Shown: in pieces, positions 59,588 through 64,000 of the stretch | How the letters are laid out: the number at the start of each line of letters is the position of its first letter | How positions within the stretch are numbered: position 1 is the first letter of the stretch | Source: Micropterus salmoides | Taxonomy: Eukaryota; Chordata; Actinopteri; Centrarchiformes; Centrarchidae | NCBI RefSeq assembly: GCF_014851395.1 | Contig: NW_024044348.1 | Coordinates: forward strand, 24,057,890-24,121,889 | Length of the DNA: 64,000 bases | Direction: 5' to 3' | Notes under the pieces: model-generated | Told to the model about the DNA's origin: nothing | Database searches by the model: none | Seen by the model: only the letters and a program-made list of their open reading frames with translations | Made by a program: the position numbers and the translations under genes

Positions 59588-59589
59588 CA

Positions 59590-60955
59590 TGCATTGGGCT
59601 CGATTAGATCAAGCTATGTTGAAACAGAGTGAAGCACTGAAGTGTGACAGTGTTTGTGTGGTTTTGTGTATGATGGGGGATTTGGAGAAATCCTGTTGCT
59701 CTGTTCTTAATAAGAGTGACAGCACCTTTCTGTCTCACAAAAGCTGGAGCCAGAACCAAAAATAATGAATAATGACGATGATAATTTTTCTGTGCCGGAT
59801 GAGTTTGTCCTTTATTCATGTAGTGTTCTACTGGTCTTGCCCAATGTGATTCCTGTCCTGATGCTGAACAGAGTGACAGTTCTGCTCATTTGACTGCTCA
59901 TTCCAGAAGACCAGCAAAGACAATTATCAAGCATGTTTGATAACAACTGGGATGTCATTGGAGGGCAATTGAACAGAGGTATGCTAACTCTTATGGCAGG
60001 AGTGCAACGCGGCACCATAATTACCCTGCAGACATGCCGATCCTGAAAACTCTTCACTGGTTACAGGTATAAAGATAATTATTTGCTGCCAAGCACACAA
60101 TCCCACATTCTTAGCAGCCCTCTATTGATCAGTTTTGCTGCTTTTATATGGTTGCATCATGTTCCTCTGAGATATTTAGATTTTTGGGTGAGAACTAGGG
60201 TAGTCAACATATGTAAAACCCCAAGTCGTGACTCTGCACACCATTTTCACAGAAAAGCACGACTGCTTTAATCGTAGAGCTGAAAGTAAGTAAAAATCGT
60301 AGTTTGAAAACCCATCACCAACAACCTAAACAGTCATTAGTAGGGGTGTGATTCGATATAAAAAGTGATGATATTTTTCGTTGATGTGAAAGGTTTTGCG
60401 AGATCAGCATGACGGAGTGTTTCAGTGACATTTTCATAGAACATAACATGAATAACAACATCATTTACATTAAATGATGGCTAAATAAGATGAATGTTAT
60501 TCCTTCATTTAGCACATGCATTTCAAAAGTGGCACAATTAATTTGTGACCCTGTTATCAACATTTCAAAATGCATTGCTGTGCATTTTGTGACTTTCAGT
60601 CAAAATAGAAACTATTTTTCCAGTCACATATTTCGTCATTTCCTAAAAATAGGGTTAAAATCTTGTCTCCTTCTCATGAACCCAATATTGTGTATTGTCT
60701 CGTCTCCTGAGTTAAGTGAATATTCACACTCCTAGTCAGAGTTAGAATTAGGGTTTTTATTAGGGTCAGGTCAGGGTTAATGTAAAACAATGTAAAGAGA
60801 TACCACAAACACAAGCCACAATTTCGTATGGATCTACTTTTTTCCTTATTTAAAAATGCTCTGAAATATACATCACTCCAGGTGAGGTCTTGTAAAGTTG
60901 GTTAAGAGTAGTCTAATCTAAATATCTTTAATACAGAGACAGTGTTCTGGGATAT
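59590..60955. other. csmd1 upstream intron, no gene seen
   Basis: AT-rich. The minus-strand open frame 60057-59812 was considered and not called. 60730-60785 has a few scattered TTAGGG/AGGGTT words. Confidence 0.45.
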
Positions 60956-60956
60956 G

Positions 60957-61940
60957 AATCTGTCCAGTTAGGAAGCATAACTGAAAATCAATGTCACTTG
61001 TTTTGGTTTCAAGGTGCGCTGGAAAGGCCGCAAGAGCAAGACAACCCACAAAAAACAAATGGGTTAGCAGGTGGTGGCCACAGACAATTGCTCTCTCCTT
61101 AACCTTCCTGACTGGCTGACCTCTAGTTTTGTGTTTTCCTAGTGTCCTTCTCACTACTGGTGGCATGAGGCAGTACCTACAGCCCATTCAGGTTGCACGG
61201 GTAGACCAGTTCCTCCAGGACGGCACATCCATGCTGGCCTTCACAAGAAGGTTTGCTGTGTCTTCCAGCACAGTCTCAAGCTATAGAGGAGATACCAGGA
61301 GACGGATCATTACACGAGGAGATCTTGACAGGGCCATAAAGCAACCCAGCAGCAGGACTGGTATCTGCAGGATCTGCAGCACTGCCAGAGCCCTACAAAA
61401 TGACCTCCAGCGGGCAATATGGTTTGCATGTTTCCGTCCAAACAGAGACAGACTGGATGAGGGTGGAATGAGGGCCCGGCGTCCTCTAGTTAATCTCACA
61501 GCCCAGCACCGTGCAGCTCGATTGCCATATGCCAGAAAACACCAGAATCGACAGGCCTACAAATGGAGCCACGTTCTCTTCACAGATGAGAGCAGGTTCA
61601 CACTGAACACATGTGACAGACATGAAAGAGTCTGGAGATGCCGTGGTGAAAGTTATGCCGCCAGCAACGTTATGCAGCTTGACTTGCTTGGCAGTAGGTC
61701 GATGATAGTCTGGGGAGGCATATCCTTGGAGGGCCGCACAGACCCTAGCCAACAGTACACTGACTACTGTTAGGTACTGGGATGAAATCATTGTCAGACC
61801 TTTCGCTGGTGAAGTGGGATGTTTTCTGGATGACGAAAACATTGATGCCATTGATTAGCCCTCACGTTCCCCAAATCTGAATCCAACGGAGAACCTCAGG
61901 GACGTTATGTATCGGTGCATCCGACACAGCCAAGTAAATT
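60957..61940 (+). mobile_element. Decayed Tc1-type transposon
   Basis: Contains a broken Tc1-type transposase (61165 onward) and an upstream leader (CAGTTAGGAAGCATAACTGA, later GCAAGAGCAAGACAACCCAC and GTGGTGGCCACAGACAATTG) that I recognise from a fish Tc1-like family distinct from the copy at 647. I found no terminal inverted repeats or TA duplication, so the ends are approximate and probably truncated. Confidence 0.75.
61165..61935 (+). pseudogene. Tc1-type transposase, frameshifted and deleted
   Basis: From ATG 61165 (MRQYLQPIQVARVDQFLQ) the frame shows a helix-turn-helix region (AFTRRFAVSSSTVSSYR), RRPLVNLTAQHR, then VLFTDESRFTL with the first catalytic aspartate and SMIVWGGISLEGRTD. Near 61741-61745 a frameshift moves the match by one frame: LANSTLTTVRYWDEI, then IVRPFAG. 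The block with the second aspartate (usual QDNARPH-type motif) is deleted, since FAGEVG runs directly into CFLDDENIDAID. Then TAG at 61856-61858 takes the place of a tryptophan, and SPNLNPTENLRDVMYRCI carries the third acidic residue. So the copy has at least one frameshift, a lost catalytic residue and one nonsense change. Confidence 0.85.
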
Positions 61941-62277
61941 TTGGAATTAATTGAACCAAAAATGGATTTTAAATTACATAAAACATGTGGATGTTTGATA
62001 GAAAAATGCATCAGTAGTTGGGATTTCATTTTAGTGGACAATGGATGGATATCCTTTTTTTTCTTGAGAAAAGCACACCTGCACTGCGTCACACACAAAC
62101 ACACAGATTTGATCCTACAATGGCCTAGTTTAAACCCTCATACACAAACCCCAATACAATTTCAAAGGCTTACTGTCTCTCCTTCTTTTTCGTGAAGACA
62201 TACTTAATATTCTTGTTGCCCTCTCTCTCACTTTCTTGCCTTCTGCCTTTCACCCTCTCCTTCTGCCTGTCTGTCAC

Positions 62278-62279
<2 letters not shown>

Positions 62280-62317
<38 letters not shown>
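62280..62317 (+). repeat. (CA)n microsatellite
   Basis: About 38 bases of AC. Confidence 0.96.
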
Positions 62318-62324
<7 letters not shown>

Positions 62325-62549
62325 AAAGGTCTGCCCTGTCTTTCAGCTTAAGCAGAGATTGTCATGGAGTCATGCAAAGTTTCAACTGAAGAACGTCAAC
62401 CAAGCACGTCAGATTAACAAGGCTGGCCCCACTAGATAGAGCACGCACACATTCATATCCGACACACATACACATTCTCAAAGACACACACACACTTTGA
62501 TTTGCTAAGACCCTGAATGACTGACACATCAGACATGAGTGGATGGCAT

Positions 62550-62564
62550 GGGGGGGGGGGGGGG
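62550..62564 (+). repeat. Run of 15 G
   Basis: Uninterrupted G(15), an unstable mononucleotide tract. A C run of about 10-11 lies at 50571-50580. Confidence 0.95.
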
Positions 62565-62569
62565 ATCAA

Positions 62570-64000
62570 CAGCTGTGAGAGTTCGGAGAGTGAAATTCAG
62601 AGAGTAAAGAGCAGTAATTTCAGAGAAAAACAAACGTAACTTGGACCACAATTACTCTAATTACGTAACTTATGCAAGCTAATTCTACAGAAAACCACAA
62701 TTTGGAATACATGTATGTAAATGGCAGTGAGTCGACAACTGAGTGGTTGTTGAGTTAGAGAAAGATGTCATAATGTTAAAGAATTTAGCAAATTCATACT
62801 GGTCCCTTTTCCCTGGTCTCCTGAGTTTCAGCTGACGTAGAAACACAACCTTACAGCTATGCAGGATTTGAGCAGAAGAAGAAACCTTGTCATATTGCTT
62901 ATGAATGAATCGTGTATGCGATCTATGAGCCAGGTGAAATGTTGTAATTTGAACACAGAAATTTGCTTGTGCAGGCCAGCAAATGGTTGTGTTTATTAAG
63001 AAGCGTGTAGTGTCCCAAAATTAGTGCTGTAATTATTAATCTTTAGAAAATACTACACATAACATGCTTAGCATGAAGTGTTATGTAGAGTACAGCTTCA
63101 CTTTGCACAAATCTTTGTTATACACAGTACTTGACCTCTGTCGCCCTCCACTCGTCTTTCTCTCTCTGAATATTAAAAAGCTGACAGCAATGTGGCCATT
63201 AATATTAACAATCTCCATGCATATATAATATCATTTAGTCATCACAGATTCAACACTTCCTCTGAAGGGATATTGTGACTTGATGAACAGTGAAAGTATT
63301 TTTTACTCAACGGGATGTTGCCATGTTGTGAAGCAAAGGTTTCTACACTAATAGTTTCATTGGTATCATCAGTGAGACGATGGTCTTAATTAACTGCATC
63401 CAGACCCTTTATTTTTGTCTCTTTCCTCCTCGCTGTCCCTCTGTCTCGCTCTCCACCTGCCATGCTTTTCACAGAGTCGTGTAGTTAAATAATTGAAGTG
63501 GCGAGTGCGTCAAGACTTGGTTAAAATAGAGCCGACGTTTGCAGTGGAGCACTTGATTGCTGACCTCTTCAACCTTCCAGATTCAAGTCTGGATAAATCC
63601 TCTGCACTGCTCTGCTACGCTGACGATACCACAGAGTCATTAATATTGCTACCAGCCATTTATGTCATAGTAGGTTACCTGGTATTCATCTGTGCGCGAG
63701 ACAATGACACGTTGAATTTGTTCCTTTTTCTTGTCAGTAGTAGCACTTGTCACATTGGAGATCAACATTTTTTTGCAAGCTAATATTACAAAGCTACCCT
63801 TACTCTCACAGTGTCATTTCTTTTCCCTCTCTCTTTCTCTCCAACTCTTTCACACACTGAAGAGAAATGCAGTTGAACAAGTGAAGCACTGTTACAATCA
63901 AGTGTACAGACAAGAGCCAACAATGGCAGTGGAGTGGAAGGCAGCAAAGTGCAGAGCTCTAGTTGGCCTCTGCTGGCCGGTCTGTCTGGACATTTAACCA
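62570..64000. other. csmd1 upstream intron, right edge of window
   Basis: No gene or named repeat is supported. The open frames at 63493-63783 and 63731-63997 have no recognisable domain. Confidence 0.5.

Noticed and set aside
59812..60057. Minus-strand 81-codon open frame (NCPPMTSQLLSNMLDNCLCW)
   Set aside because: It looked vaguely familiar and may be an antisense remnant of a mobile element, but no domain, splice sites or repeat ends support it.
60730..60785. Scattered TTAGGG/AGGGTT words as an interstitial telomere repeat
   Set aside because: Only a few non-tandem words separated by other sequence.
1..64000. CRISPR arrays, bacterial operons, functional tRNA or rRNA genes
   Set aside because: No regularly spaced repeat-spacer array and no ribosome-binding-site-preceded gene series. 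tRNA-like segments lack complete cloverleaves and have SINE bodies.

Overview
This window looks like teleost fish nuclear DNA. It is AT-rich, non-coding over more than 90% of its length, full of (CA)n/(GT)n microsatellites, and carries a fish-type repeat mix: Tc1 transposons, a DIRS tyrosine-recombinase retrotransposon, gypsy-like LTRs, tRNA-derived SINEs and short terminal-inverted-repeat (MITE-like) elements. There are no operons, CRISPR arrays or bacterial-type genes.

The only host gene I can support is on the minus strand. It is part of a CUB-and-Sushi multiple-domain gene, best matched to csmd1. Four coding exons, read right to left, are a Sushi (CCP) exon at 18324-18130, the two halves of a CUB domain at 17308-17101 and 5006-4894, and a 78-nt linker exon at 3894-3817. 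All four have AG/GT splice sites. The domain-boundary junctions are in phase 1, so the exons join into one continuous reading frame. The introns between them are 821, 12,094 and 999 bp. Bases 1-3816 are the start of the next intron, and 18325-64000 is probably a single large upstream intron, because I found no earlier CUB exon there.

The rest is intron colonised by mobile DNA. (1) 647-2281 is a near-intact Tc1 transposon with 217-bp inverted repeats that differ at one base; its transposase is broken by one in-frame stop. (2) 6.6-9.1 kb is a cluster of short repeats: a GC-rich MITE-like unit, a SINE and two copies of a fish dispersed repeat. (3) 21060-24115 is a GC-rich, internally deleted, 3'-truncated DIRS-type retrotransposon on the minus strand. 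(4) 29.9 kb is a clear tRNA-derived SINE, with weaker ones at 38.5, 44.8 and 54.4 kb. (5) 49.2-51.3 kb is a gypsy-like fragment apparently interrupted by a 1,088-bp Harbinger-like element with GGGTCTCA termini and a CTG duplication. (6) 56.1-58.8 kb is a nest of repeats around a solo-LTR-like block. (7) 60.96-61.94 kb is a decayed second Tc1-type transposase.

No convincingly new biological system is visible. The points most worth checking are the phase-consistent csmd1 exons, the youth of the first Tc1 copy, the Harbinger-like insertion with its GTACGC palindromes, the large deletion inside the DIRS polymerase, repeated opposed (CA)n...(GT)n pairs able to form long hairpins, and two perfect inverted repeats near 48.2 and 48.7 kb.
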